Assembly (NCBI GenBank): GCA_947589155.1
Contig: CANQBH010000004.1
Span: 1 to 64,000, forward strand
Origin: an uncultured Lachnospiraceae bacterium
Lineage (GTDB): Bacteria > Bacillota > Clostridia > Lachnospirales > Lachnospiraceae
Direction: 5' to 3'
DNA: 64,000 nucleotides
Shown here: positions 33,209-41,932 of the stretch, piece by piece
How positions within the stretch are numbered: position 1 is the stretch's first letter
Layout of the letters: each line of letters starts with the position of its first letter
Program-made: the position numbers and the translations under genes
The notes under the pieces: generated by a model
Told to the model about the DNA's origin: nothing
The model's input: the letters and a program-made list of their open reading frames with translations, nothing else
Database searches by the model: none

Positions 33209-34195
33209 TTACAGTTCGTAAACGCCGAAGTCCATTTTTTTGTAACTCCAGACGGCGCTGCCGATGCCGTGCCTTGCGAGGACGGCGCGCACGTCTTTGA
33301 GCCATGCTTCGCGGGAGACCGGATCCGCCTGATCGATCACGCCGTATTCGCCGCAGTAGAGACTGACATTCCTTTCTTCGGCGACGGCGATGGCTTCCGC
33401 AAACAGCGTCTCGTAGTAATCGATGTTGAAGCCGGATGCGGGGATCGCCCAGTCGGTCAGATGATAGACCTCTCCGAACGGACGGCTCTTTTCCTCAAAT
33501 TCGGCGCGCGTCATCGGATAGGAAACGAAAAAGCCTTTCATTTCTTCCATCCAATGCGCGTTCTGGTGGGTAAAGAGCAGCGGCTCGTAGCAGTGGAAAC
33601 TGTAAACGATGTTTTCATCGAACGGAGCGGCGATATGCTTGACGGTCAGGACGCTGTTGTTCCAATAACTGCCGATCAGGATCTTGACCGTTGGCGCGTA
33701 TCGGCGGATCACCTTGACCGCGCGCTCGGCGATCTTCATCCACGGCGCGTTGCTCTCCGGTTCCACGACTTCGTTCAGGAGTTCAAAGGCGACGTGCGGA
33801 TCGAGGGAGCCGTAGCGCTTTGCGAGTTCTTCCCAGAGCGTTAAAAACTGTTGTATCAACGCCTCGTCGGTAAAGAACAGGCCGGATTCGTTTTCGCCTT
33901 TGTCGAACGAATAGCCCGCGGTCTTATGCAGATCGAGGATCAGGTTGACGCCGTATCTGCGGCACGCGTCGACACAACGGTCAATATAGGAAAAATTTTC
34001 TTCTTTCAGGCGGCCTTCCTCATCCTGAAGAAGGTTGTAATCGATCGGCAGCCGCACGTGGTCGAGACCGTCGTCCGCGATCCTTGCGACGTCTTTTTCG
34101 CTGATGAACGTATCATAATGCTCTTTGGTATGGACGCACTGGGAGAGCCAGCCTCCCAGATTGATCCCGTTCTGATAACCGTTCCATGGTTTCAT
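33209..34195 (-). CDS. Glycoside hydrolase family 5 (cellulase-type), intracellular
   Basis: GH5 hallmarks: GINLGGWLSQ near the start, DHVRLPIDYNLL, LILDLHKTAGYSF, the acid/base Glu in FELLNEVVEP (near residue 150), and the nucleophile Glu in LYCGEYGVI near residue 285. No signal peptide or carbohydrate-binding module is present, so it should cut imported oligosaccharides. It starts 10 bases after the GH94 gene on the same strand with GGAGG upstream, forming a two-gene transcript. With the phosphorylase it would process cello-oligosaccharides or similar beta-glucans, although GH5 covers many specificities. Confidence 0.88.
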   Translation of the reverse strand: MKPWNGYQNGINLGGWLSQCVHTKEHYDTFISEKDVARIADDGLDHVRLPIDYNLLQDEEGRLKEENFSYIDRCVDACRRYGVNLILDLHKTAGYSFDKGENESGLFFTDEALIQQFLTLWEELAKRYGSLDPHVAFELLNEVVEPESNAPWMKIAERAVKVIRRYAPTVKILIGSYWNNSVLTVKHIAAPFDENIVYSFHCYEPLLFTHQNAHWMEEMKGFFVSYPMTRAEFEEKSRPFGEVYHLTDWAIPASGFNIDYYETLFAEAIAVAEERNVSLYCGEYGVIDQADPVSREAWLKDVRAVLARHGIGSAVWSYKKMDFGVYEL

Positions 34196-34205
34196 GTTCT
34201 GCCTC

Positions 34206-36644
34206 CTATTCTCCCATGATGATCTCTACGCGGCGTTCTTTTACGCCTTCTTCATATGGAATGATATTGCCGCTGACGTCTTTGCCGTCGACGGTCATGC
34301 GCGCGACGCCTTTTTCAACGCGCTTAGGATTTCGTACTTCGATCGTATAGCGGCATCCGCGGAAGGTCCGCTGAAGCGTGAAGTCGCCAAAGTCCGCCGG
34401 TACGCACGGATCGACGCTGAGCCCCTTGTGCGTCGGGTAGAGGCCGAGGATGTACTGGGAGACGTTGACAAAGGTCCATGCGGCCGTGCCGGTCAGCCAA
34501 CTGTTCTTGGCTTCTCCGTGGCGAACGGCGTCTTTTCCTGCTACCATCTGCGAATAGACGTAAGGTTCCGTGCGGTGGATCTCGCTGATGTCCTCGATAT
34601 AAGCCGGACAGGTGCGGCGGTAGATCTCAAACGCGCGGCTGCCGCGGCCGATCACGGTCTCCGCGATCGATACCCAAGGGTTGTTGTGGCAGAAGATACC
34701 GGCGTTCTCCTTGTATCCCGGCGGATAAGAGGAGATCTCGCCGAGTTCGAGATGATAGCGCGTATAGGCCGGCTGCAGGATCATAATGCCGTAGTCGGTG
34801 TCCAGATGTTTTTTGACGGAATCCATCGCCGTCTGCGCCATGCCGTTCTGCGTGCCGATACCGGCGAGAACGCAGAAGCCCTGCGGTTCGATGTAGATCT
34901 TTCCTTCTTCACATTCCTGCGAACCGACTTTGTCGCCGTTCGCATCGTAAGCGCGGAGGAACCATTTGCCGTCCCAGCCGTCTTTTTCCACGGCCTTTGT
35001 CATTTCCTGCGCCTCTTTGCGCGCGCGCGCCGCTTCGGCGGGATCGCCCGTCAGTTCGGCAAGCTGCGCGTATTCTTCCGCGTATTTGACGAACATGCCG
35101 GCGATGAAGACCGACTCGGCGACAGGGCCTTCGCTTGGGCCGAAGGTCTGGAAGGATTCGCCCGGATGCGCGGAGAAGCAGTTTAAGTTCAGGCAGTCGT
35201 TCCAGTCGGCGCGGCCGATCAGCGGAAGGCCGTGCGGACCTTTGTGTTCGATGATGTAATTGAGGGAGCGGCGCAGATGTTCCATCAGGGACGCCGCGTT
35301 GTTTTCGTCGTTGTCAAACGGCACGGTCTCGGAGAGGATGGTAAGGTCTCCGGTCTCGCGGACGTAAGCGGAAGTTCCGGCGATCAGCCAGAGCGGATCG
35401 TCGTTGAAGCCGCTGCCGATGTCGGAATTGCCCTTTTTGGTCAGCGGCTGGTACTGATGGTACGCGCTGCCGTCGGCAAACTGCGTCGCCGCGATATCGA
35501 GGATACGCTCCCGCGCGCGGTCGGGGATCAGGTGGACGAAGCCGAGAAGATCCTGACAGGAGTCGCGGAAGCCCATGCCGCGGCCGATACCGGATTCATA
35601 ATAGGAAGCGGAACGGCTCATGTTGAACGTCACCATGCACTGGTACTGATTCCAGATGTTGACCATGCGGTTCAGTTCCGGATGGTCGGAAGCGACGGTA
35701 TATTTGTCGAGCAGGTTCTTCCAGTATTCCTGAAGCGCCGCAAACGAAGCGTCCACGGAAGCCGCGGTTGTGTAGCGGTCGAGAAGGAGGCGCGCCCGTT
35801 CTTTGTTGATCACGCCCGGGCTTTCCCATTTTTCGTCTTCCGGATTTTCGACATAGCCGAGCAGGAAGATAAAGTCTCTGGATTCGCCCGGCGCAAGCGT
35901 CACGTCGATCTGGTGCGCGGCGATCGGCGACCAGCCGCTCGCGACGGAGCCGGTGCAGCCGCCAAGTTCTACGGCCTGCGGACAGGACGCGTCGCGGTAA
36001 GCGCCGAGGAACTCGTCGCGGCTCGTGTCAAAGCCGTCGACCGGCGTATTTACGGAAAAGAACGCGTAGTGGTTCCGGCGTTCGCGGTACTCGCTCTTGT
36101 GATAGATCGTGGAGCCGTCGATCTCCACCTCGCCGATGGAGAGGTTGCGCTGGAAGTTCTTCATATCGTCGTCCGCGTTCCATAAGCACCATTCCACATA
36201 AGAGAATAAGGAGAAGGAGCGCGGCTTGTCGTCCTCGTTGCCGAGCGTGAGGCGGAAGACCTCGCAGCTGTCCTGCAGCGGAACGAAGGTCAGGAGAGAA
36301 GCGCGGATCCCGCGGAGTTTGCCGGTAATGCGGCTGTATCCGATCCCGTGGCGGCATTCGTAGGCGTCCAGCGGCGTCTTGGAAGGCTGCCATCCCGGGT
36401 TCCAGATCCCTTCGTCGTCTTTAATATAGAAGTAAGTGCCGTTGCAGTCCGCCGGAACGTCGTTATAGCGGTAGCGCGTGAGGCGGAGCAGTTTCGCATC
36501 CTTATAAAAAGCATAACCGCCGCCGGTGTTTGAGATCAGACGGAAAAAGTCGTTGCAGCCCAGATAGTTGATCCAAGGCAGCGGCGTCTTCGGCGTCGTG
36601 ATCACATATTCCCTGTTGGTATCGTCGAAATAACCGAATTTCAT
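34206..36644 (-). CDS. GH94 cellobiose phosphorylase
   Basis: An 812-residue protein, the normal length for cellobiose phosphorylase. The N-terminal beta-sandwich has [15 protein letters not shown] and [20 protein letters not shown]. The barrel has [20 protein letters not shown], whose Asp (in RDSCQD) is the catalytic acid position in the family, and later [11 protein letters not shown]. It converts cellobiose and phosphate to glucose 1-phosphate and glucose in the cytoplasm, saving ATP. It is divergent from the LacI-led transporter operon and first in a transcript with the GH5 gene. A related disaccharide phosphorylase specificity cannot be excluded without alignment. Regulation by the neighbouring LacI protein is suggested by a box in its leader. 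Confidence 0.9.
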   Translation of the reverse strand: MKFGYFDDTNREYVITTPKTPLPWINYLGCNDFFRLISNTGGGYAFYKDAKLLRLTRYRYNDVPADCNGTYFYIKDDEGIWNPGWQPSKTPLDAYECRHGIGYSRITGKLRGIRASLLTFVPLQDSCEVFRLTLGNEDDKPRSFSLFSYVEWCLWNADDDMKNFQRNLSIGEVEIDGSTIYHKSEYRERRNHYAFFSVNTPVDGFDTSRDEFLGAYRDASCPQAVELGGCTGSVASGWSPIAAHQIDVTLAPGESRDFIFLLGYVENPEDEKWESPGVINKERARLLLDRYTTAASVDASFAALQEYWKNLLDKYTVASDHPELNRMVNIWNQYQCMVTFNMSRSASYYESGIGRGMGFRDSCQDLLGFVHLIPDRARERILDIAATQFADGSAYHQYQPLTKKGNSDIGSGFNDDPLWLIAGTSAYVRETGDLTILSETVPFDNDENNAASLMEHLRRSLNYIIEHKGPHGLPLIGRADWNDCLNLNCFSAHPGESFQTFGPSEGPVAESVFIAGMFVKYAEEYAQLAELTGDPAEAARARKEAQEMTKAVEKDGWDGKWFLRAYDANGDKVGSQECEEGKIYIEPQGFCVLAGIGTQNGMAQTAMDSVKKHLDTDYGIMILQPAYTRYHLELGEISSYPPGYKENAGIFCHNNPWVSIAETVIGRGSRAFEIYRRTCPAYIEDISEIHRTEPYVYSQMVAGKDAVRHGEAKNSWLTGTAAWTFVNVSQYILGLYPTHKGLSVDPCVPADFGDFTLQRTFRGCRYTIEVRNPKRVEKGVARMTVDGKDVSGNIIPYEEGVKERRVEIIMGE

Positions 36645-36709
36645 TTTGTACAGCCTCCCTTTTTTGTTTGACTAAATTGCACCCAATTGCACCAAATCTT
36701 GCCCTATAA

Positions 36710-36725
36710 GAAAACGTTTAAGTAA
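36710..36725 (+). promoter_or_regulatory. Putative LacI-family operator in the GH94 leader
   Basis: GAAAACGTTTAAGTAA contains the palindrome AAACGTTT. It lies about 17-32 bases downstream of the predicted GH94 transcript start and matches a second box (36895) at 15 of 16 positions. Confidence 0.6.
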
Positions 36726-36748
36726 AAGATGATAAAAAACATGGTTAA

Positions 36749-36777
36749 AGTATAAGGGATATTGTGTAATATTGCAA
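36749..36777 (-). promoter_or_regulatory. Promoter of the GH94-GH5 transcript
   Basis: On the minus strand TTGCAA and TATACT are separated by 17 bases, with a leader of about 100 bases to the ATG. The leader also carries a direct repeat of GGTGCAATT/GGGTGCAATT. Confidence 0.6.
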
Positions 36778-36857
36778 TACCCAAAAAATTTTTTATGCGA
36801 GAACCCTTGATTTTACTGGGGTTTTGAAATTATTACTCAAAGAAATGAAAAAAGCAC

Positions 36858-36886
36858 TTGCTATTTTAGGGAATATGCTGTATAGT
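36858..36886 (+). promoter_or_regulatory. Promoter of the LacI-transporter operon
   Basis: TTGCTA and TATAGT are separated by 17 bases. The predicted start falls at the edge of the second operator box. Confidence 0.6.
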
Positions 36887-36894
36887 GAAGATAC

Positions 36895-36910
36895 GAAAAC
36901 GATTAAGTAA
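36895..36910 (+). promoter_or_regulatory. Putative LacI-family operator at the regulator's own promoter
   Basis: GAAAACGATTAAGTAA differs by one base from the box in the GH94 leader and covers the first transcribed bases, suggesting autoregulation. Confidence 0.6.
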
Positions 36911-36956
36911 TCCTCGGCTTCAACGGACGTCGCTGATCGGAAGAAAGGAGAAGAAA

Positions 36957-38060
36957 ATGGTTTCCCTGAAAGATATCGCTTCCGAATGCGGCGTGTCGAT
37001 CGCAACCGTCAGCAAGGCACTGAACGGGCGCAGCGACATCGGTGAAGAAACGAGAAAGCGGGTCGCCGCTGCTGCGGACGCCATGGGCTATGTACCGAAC
37101 GCCGCGGCAAAGTCGTTGAAGACCGCGCGTACCTATAATATAGGCGTGCTGTTCGTCGACAAAGCAAACAGCGGCCTGACGCACGACTTCTTCTCGCGGG
37201 TGCTGGACGCATTCAAAAGAGAAGTGGAGCGCTTCGGTTACGACATCACCTTCATCAGCGCGAACAAAGAGCGGCCGGGAAGGACGACGTATCTGGAGCA
37301 CGCAAGGTTCCGCCGGTTTGACGGCGTGTGCGTCGCCTGTGTGGATTTTACGGATCCCGAGGTGCTGGAACTGGTACAGAGCGAGATACCGGTCATCACG
37401 ATCGACCACATGTTTGAACACGCTTCGGCGGTGCTTTCCGACAACGTCGGCGGCATGAAGGATCTCGCGACCTACGTTTTTTCGCAGGGGCACCGCAGAG
37501 TCGCCTATATCCACGGCGAAAAATCAAGCGTTACTGCAAACCGCCTCGCATCGTTTTACCGCGTGGCGCAGAAGTTCGGCGTCGAAGTGCCGGACGCATA
37601 TATAAAGGAAGCGGCGTACCGCAACACAAGGGAAGCCTACGAAAGGACGGCGGAACTTTTGGATCTGCCGGAACCGCCGAGTTGTATCCTTTATCCCGAC
37701 GATTTTTCGGCGCTGGGAGGGATACGGGCGATCGGTGAACGCGGCCTGTCCATTCCGGACGACGTTTCCGTGGCGGGATACGACGGATTGCGGCTCGGGC
37801 GGCATTTGAATCCGAGGCTGACGACGCTCTGGCAGGACACCGACAGGATCGGCCTGACCGCGGCGGAACAGCTCGTGCGGATGATCAAAAATCCAAAGAC
37901 GACGATGATGGAGCAGTATATGATCACCGGACATCTGTATCCGGGAGAGTCCGTGAAAAACCTCGCGGACGGCAAACAACAAGATATAGATTTTGCGCAA
38001 GCAGATTTATATAACCAAGTAAACCAAGCAAAATATGCAAAGGGAGGAAATGCGAAGTGA
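36957..38060 (+). CDS. LacI-family regulator of the cello-oligosaccharide locus
   Basis: The start is at MVSLKDIASECG (AAAGGAG upstream), which begins the helix-turn-helix (SLKDIASECGVSIATVSKAL) exactly as in LacI proteins. A periplasmic-binding-protein-like sugar domain follows (NIGVLFVDKANSGLTHDFFSR, quoted in part; later SVAGYDGLRLGRHLNPRLTTL). At 367 residues it is slightly longer than usual because of a tail after GHLYPGESVKNL. It most likely represses or activates the two divergent transcripts, releasing on binding an oligosaccharide or phosphosugar. The stop codon overlaps the GTG start of the binding-protein gene, so regulator and transporter are co-translated. Confidence 0.9.
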   Translation: MVSLKDIASECGVSIATVSKALNGRSDIGEETRKRVAAAADAMGYVPNAAAKSLKTARTYNIGVLFVDKANSGLTHDFFSRVLDAFKREVERFGYDITFISANKERPGRTTYLEHARFRRFDGVCVACVDFTDPEVLELVQSEIPVITIDHMFEHASAVLSDNVGGMKDLATYVFSQGHRRVAYIHGEKSSVTANRLASFYRVAQKFGVEVPDAYIKEAAYRNTREAYERTAELLDLPEPPSCILYPDDFSALGGIRAIGERGLSIPDDVSVAGYDGLRLGRHLNPRLTTLWQDTDRIGLTAAEQLVRMIKNPKTTMMEQYMITGHLYPGESVKNLADGKQQDIDFAQADLYNQVNQAKYAKGGNAK

Positions 38061-39403
38061 AAAAGAAAATTGTCAGTTTACTGATGATCGCAGCCATGGC
38101 GGCAACCATGTTTGCAGGCTGCGGCGGTAGTAACAGCGAAGGCTCAGACGCCGGAAGCAACGGAAGCGCAGGCAAAGTCCTGAACATCCAGTGCTGGAAC
38201 GAGGAGTTCCGTACCCGTATCGAGGATCATTATCCTGACTATGAAAAAGTCAGCGATACGGAAGGTAAGATCGGTGACGTAACAGTCAACTGGATCATCA
38301 CGCCAAGCGATGACAACGCATACCAGAACAATCTGGACCGCGTGCTGGAAGCACAGGAGAGCACGGATCAGGATGAGAAGACGGATATGTTCCTGATCGA
38401 GGCCGATTATGCGCCGAAGTACATCGAGACGGACTATGTCCTTCCGCTCTCTGAACTCGGAATCAGCGACAGTGACATCTCCGAGCAGTACGATTACACG
38501 CAGAAGGTCGTAACCGATACGAACGGCAACTTAAAAGGCCTTTCATGGCAGGCTTGCCCGGGCGTTCTGTTCTACAACAGAGACCTTGCGACGGAAGTGC
38601 TTGGCACCGACGATCCGGACGCGGTTCAGGAAGCCGTTAAGGATTGGGATACGTTCGTTGCAACGGCAGAGCAGATGGCTGCAAAGGGCTATCACATGAC
38701 GAGCAGCGTCAACGATACTTACCGTGTATATTCCAACAACGTAACTTCTAAGTGGGTAGAAGACGGCAAACTCAACATCGACGACAACATCATGAAGTGG
38801 GTCGAAGACTCCAAGAAGATGGTAGACGCAGGACAGACGGCAACGCACGAACTCTGGTCTGACGACTGGAACAAGGGTATGATGGAAGACTCACCGGTAT
38901 TCTGCTACTTCGGACCTGCATGGCTTGTAAACTTCTCTATGCACGCTGACGAAGAAGGATCCGTTGGATACGCCGGCAAGTGGGGCGCATGCGAAGGACC
39001 TCAGGGCTTCTACTGGGGGGGTACTTGGATCTGCGCAGCAGCAGGTACCGACAATGCTGATCTGATCAAAGACATCATGCTGACGATGACCACAGACAAG
39101 GATGTTTTGAAGGAGATCGTAGAAAAAGACGACGACTTTGCCAACAACAAGACTCTGATGGATGAGATGGCAGAGACCGATTACACCAGCAAGGTGCTTG
39201 GCGGACAGAACCCGCTTCCTCTCTATGCAAAGAATGTGGAAAGCCTCGACCTGTCAAATCTTTCACCGTACGATCAGGGATGTAACGAAGAATTCCAGAA
39301 CGCGATGAAGAACTACTTTGACGGCAACGCAACGCTTGATGAAGCGCTTGCATTGTTCAGGAAGGCTGTTGCTGAGAAATATCCGGATATTTCGGTAGAG
39401 TAA
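38057..39403 (+). CDS. Sugar ABC transporter substrate-binding lipoprotein
   Basis: A signal peptide with lipobox (MIAAMAATMFAGCGG) makes it a membrane-anchored extracellular lipoprotein. The mature part begins with a Gly/Ser-rich linker and has the family 1 solute-binding fold (LNIQCWNEEFRTRI, LKGLSWQACPGVLFYNRDLA, YWGGTWICAAAGTDN). Aromatic residues in the later half (WLVNFS, FYWGGTW) suit sugar stacking. The position next to two permeases, GH94 and GH5 suggests cello-oligosaccharides as ligand. It starts with GTG within the LacI stop (GTGA). A terminator-like hairpin after it should make it more abundant than the permeases. Confidence 0.9.
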   Translation: MKKKIVSLLMIAAMAATMFAGCGGSNSEGSDAGSNGSAGKVLNIQCWNEEFRTRIEDHYPDYEKVSDTEGKIGDVTVNWIITPSDDNAYQNNLDRVLEAQESTDQDEKTDMFLIEADYAPKYIETDYVLPLSELGISDSDISEQYDYTQKVVTDTNGNLKGLSWQACPGVLFYNRDLATEVLGTDDPDAVQEAVKDWDTFVATAEQMAAKGYHMTSSVNDTYRVYSNNVTSKWVEDGKLNIDDNIMKWVEDSKKMVDAGQTATHELWSDDWNKGMMEDSPVFCYFGPAWLVNFSMHADEEGSVGYAGKWGACEGPQGFYWGGTWICAAAGTDNADLIKDIMLTMTTDKDVLKEIVEKDDDFANNKTLMDEMAETDYTSKVLGGQNPLPLYAKNVESLDLSNLSPYDQGCNEEFQNAMKNYFDGNATLDEALALFRKAVAEKYPDISVE

Positions 39404-39429
39404 GAGCAAACGCAAAAGAAAAGAGTCTG

Positions 39430-39469
39430 GCCTGCCTGCTTCGGCGTGAGGCGGGCAGGCGCTCTTTTT
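39430..39469 (+). terminator. Internal (partial) terminator after the binding-protein gene
   Basis: GCCTGCCTGC pairs with GCGGGCAGGC (one mismatch), followed by GCTCTTTTT. It probably lets some transcripts through to the permeases, a common way to make more binding protein. Confidence 0.7.
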
Positions 39470-39524
39470 GATTAAAAACGGGTGTTTTTAATGAAAAAGG
39501 GTAAAAACGCAGGGAGGTGGCATT

Positions 39525-40433
39525 GTGAAAAAGAAGAAGGGAAACAAGTACAATCGATGGGGCTGGTATTTCCTGATCCCGTTCCTGTTGGTCTATGTGG
39601 TCTTTCAGTTGATACCGCTCTTTAATACGATCTACAACAGTTTTTTTGAGCGCTACCGCACGGGACTGACATGGGTGGGACCGAATTTCGTTGGCCTCGA
39701 CAACTACAAGGAACTGCTGTCGCAGGGCGACCTTTGGGTCTATCTGAAAAATACGATGATCATGTGGGTGCTGGGCTTCGTGCCGCAGATTGCGGTATCG
39801 CTGCTCCTCGGCGCATGGTTCTCCGACAACCGTCTCCGCTTAAAGGGAAGCCGGTTCTTCAAGACCGTGATCTATCTGCCGAACCTGATCATGGCGTCAG
39901 CGTTTTCCATGCTGTTTTTTACGCTGTTTTCCGATAACGGGCCGATGAACTCCATTTTGATGAGCCTCGGTATCATATCCGAACCGTACAGTTTCTTCTC
40001 GCATGTGTGGTCGACGAGGACGCTGGTCGCCGTCATGAACTTCCTGATGTGGTTCGGAAATACGACGATCCTTTTGATGGCGGGCATGATGAGCATCGAC
40101 ACGTCCCTTTATGAAGCGGCCGAAGTGGACGGCGCGACGAGCACGCAGCGTTTCTTCAAGATCACGCTGCCGGTCCTCAAACCGATCCTGATCTATGTGA
40201 TGATCACATCGCTGATCGGCGGTCTGCAGATGTTCGATGTGCCGCAGATCTTAACCAACGGTACCGGCGAGCCGATGCGTTCTTCCATGACCCTGATCAT
40301 GTTTTTGAATAAGCATCTGTTCAGCAAGAACTACGGTATGGGCGGCGCGTTGTCCGTATTGCTGTTCATTGTAACGGGCATACTCAGTATCATCGTGTTT
40401 AAGGCGTCCGGTTATTCCATGGACGACGAGTAG
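39525..40433 (+). CDS. Sugar ABC transporter permease (MalF-like)
   Basis: GTG start with GGGAGGTGG upstream. Six hydrophobic segments are visible. The permease coupling loop is present as YEAAEVDGATSTQRFFKITLPVLKP (quoted in full length only to mark the EAA motif). It is the first of two transmembrane subunits for the import system fed by the lipoprotein upstream. No ATP-binding subunit is encoded here; in Clostridia such systems usually share an MsmK-type ATPase encoded elsewhere. The N-terminus is short and basic (KKKKGNKYNRWGW). Confidence 0.92.
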   Translation: MKKKKGNKYNRWGWYFLIPFLLVYVVFQLIPLFNTIYNSFFERYRTGLTWVGPNFVGLDNYKELLSQGDLWVYLKNTMIMWVLGFVPQIAVSLLLGAWFSDNRLRLKGSRFFKTVIYLPNLIMASAFSMLFFTLFSDNGPMNSILMSLGIISEPYSFFSHVWSTRTLVAVMNFLMWFGNTTILLMAGMMSIDTSLYEAAEVDGATSTQRFFKITLPVLKPILIYVMITSLIGGLQMFDVPQILTNGTGEPMRSSMTLIMFLNKHLFSKNYGMGGALSVLLFIVTGILSIIVFKASGYSMDDE

Positions 40434-40445
40434 GAGGTGAAGGGA

Positions 40446-41294
40446 ATGGAAACGAAAAAAGGATTGAATGTAAAAGCAAGACGTGCCATTGCCTACGTCG
40501 TACTGATCGCGATCACGGTGCTGTGCCTGTTCTGGTTCTATGTGCTGCTGATCAATGCAACGCGTACCAACTCGCAGATCTCGGGCGGATTTTCCCCGCT
40601 GCCGGGCACGAATATGGCGAAGAACTGGGTCAACCTCTCGCACGGCACGCTGCCGATCTGGAGAGGCCTGCTCAACAGCCTGATCATCGCGACGGCGTCC
40701 GCGTTTTTGACGACCTATTTTTCCGCGATGACGGCTTACGCCATCCATGCGTACCGCTTCCGCGGAAGGAAATTCATCAGCACCTTTATCCTGATGGTCA
40801 TGATGATCCCGACGCAGGTCGTAGCGTTAGGTTTCTTGGAACTCATCAACAACATGGGGCTGGACAACAGTTTTATCCCGCTGATCCTTCCGGCGGCGGC
40901 TTCTCCGGTCACATATTTCTATATGAAGCAATACATGGAAAGTTCCCTGCCGCTGTCCATCATCGAGGCGGCGCGGATCGACGGCGCGGGAGAGTTTAAG
41001 ATCTTCAACATCGTCGTTATGCCGATCATCAAACCGGCCATTGCCGTACAGGCGATCTTTGCTTTCGTAGCAAGCTGGAACAATTACTTTACTCCGGCGC
41101 TGGTGCTGCACAGCGACAGCAAGAAGACGCTGCCGATCCTGATCGCGCAGCTGCGTGCGGCGGACTTCCTGAAGTTCGATATGGGGCAGGTGTATATGAT
41201 GATCCTGTTCTCCATCCTGCCGGTCGTCGTTGTGTACCTGCTGCTCAGCAAGCAGATCGTATCCGGCGTTGCCGCAGGATCCGTCAAAGGTTAA
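40446..41294 (+). CDS. Sugar ABC transporter permease (MalG-like)
   Basis: The start is placed at METKKGLNVK because AGGAGG lies eight bases upstream of this ATG; the longer ORF start overlaps the ribosome binding site. Six hydrophobic segments and the EAA loop IIEAARIDGAGEFKIFNIVV are present. It pairs with the MalF-like permease twelve bases upstream. The C-terminus ends SGVAAGSVKG, as in many carbohydrate permeases. Last gene of the transporter operon, followed by a strong terminator. Confidence 0.92.
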   Translation: METKKGLNVKARRAIAYVVLIAITVLCLFWFYVLLINATRTNSQISGGFSPLPGTNMAKNWVNLSHGTLPIWRGLLNSLIIATASAFLTTYFSAMTAYAIHAYRFRGRKFISTFILMVMMIPTQVVALGFLELINNMGLDNSFIPLILPAAASPVTYFYMKQYMESSLPLSIIEAARIDGAGEFKIFNIVVMPIIKPAIAVQAIFAFVASWNNYFTPALVLHSDSKKTLPILIAQLRAADFLKFDMGQVYMMILFSILPVVVVYLLLSKQIVSGVAAGSVKG

Positions 41295-41319
41295 AATCAC
41301 ATTTTGTGCTTTTCTCTAA

Positions 41320-41360
41320 AAAAATACCTCCCGGGGGAAGACCCTTCGGGAGGTATTTTT
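41320..41360. terminator. Bidirectional terminator after the transporter operon
   Basis: AAAAATACCTCCCG pairs with CGGGAGGTATTTTT around a short loop, giving A-run and T-run on both sides. It serves converging genes. Confidence 0.92.
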
Positions 41361-41748
41361 ATGCGCGGTCGAGAAGGCCGCTGTCCGTCACGGCGCGTTT
41401 GACCGCCGCAAAACTTTCCGGACTGATGACGTGCTCGATCCGGCAGGCGTCTTCTGCGGCGATCTCTTCCGGAACGCCGAGCGCCGTCAGGCTCTTTGAG
41501 ATCAGTTCGTGGCGCTCGTAGATCATCTCGGCGATCCGCCGGCCTTCGTCGGTCAGATAGATGTAGCCCTGCTCGGTCACGGTGATATGTTCCTTCTGCC
41601 GCAGGTTCTTCATCGCGATGCTGACACTGGATTTTTTGAAGTCCAGCGCGTTGGCGATGTCCACGGAGCGGACGACGGGAAGTTTCCGGCTCAGCAGAAG
41701 GATGGTCTCTAAATAATTCTCGGATGATTCGTTGACGAATGTTCTCAT
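41359..41748 (-). CDS. DtxR/MntR-family metal-dependent repressor
   Basis: The start is set at MRTFVNESSENYLETI (GGAGGG upstream), which matches the usual N-terminus of the family; the longer ORF reading is not supported. The winged helix includes VRSVDIANALDFKKSSVSIAMKNL. The dimerisation and metal-binding region has RRIAEMIYERHELISKSLTALGV and EDACRIEHVISPE, with the conserved Glu/His residues of MntR-type proteins. At 129 residues it lacks an SH3-like third domain, as in MntR and short Clostridial forms. It is expected to bind iron or manganese and repress metal uptake genes; no metal transporter is adjacent, so its targets are elsewhere. Confidence 0.85.
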   Translation of the reverse strand: MRTFVNESSENYLETILLLSRKLPVVRSVDIANALDFKKSSVSIAMKNLRQKEHITVTEQGYIYLTDEGRRIAEMIYERHELISKSLTALGVPEEIAAEDACRIEHVISPESFAAVKRAVTDSGLLDRA

Positions 41749-41826
41749 GACGCCCTCCTTTTCCCTTATCATATCATAAAATGCGCGGGGCGGCCGCTCT
41801 TTTTTCGGTAAAATAAAAAAAGGCGC

Positions 41827-41855
41827 TTGACAGCGGCGCAGAAAAGGAGTAAAGT
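41827..41855 (+). promoter_or_regulatory. Promoter of cysK
   Basis: TTGACA and TAAAGT are separated by 17 bases. The predicted start lies about ten bases before the shared Rrf2-type box. Confidence 0.5.
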
Positions 41856-41872
41856 ACAATTCATATAAAACC

Positions 41873-41893
41873 TACTTAGTTACTGGGGATTGC
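41873..41893 (+). promoter_or_regulatory. Putative Rrf2-type operator upstream of cysK
   Basis: Begins TACTTAGTTACTGGG and ends TTGC. The reverse complement of a box before metY (43438-43458) matches it at 19 of 21 positions. It lies just downstream of the cysK promoter, a roadblock position. Confidence 0.65.
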
Positions 41894-41932
41894 GAAAAGG
41901 GTAACGTATGGAAAAGAAGTAGGAGGTAAGAT

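Noticed and set aside
34194-36185. Two long plus-strand ORFs opposite the GH94 gene
   Set aside because: Antisense shadows; the GH94 reading has full catalytic motifs and a proper start.
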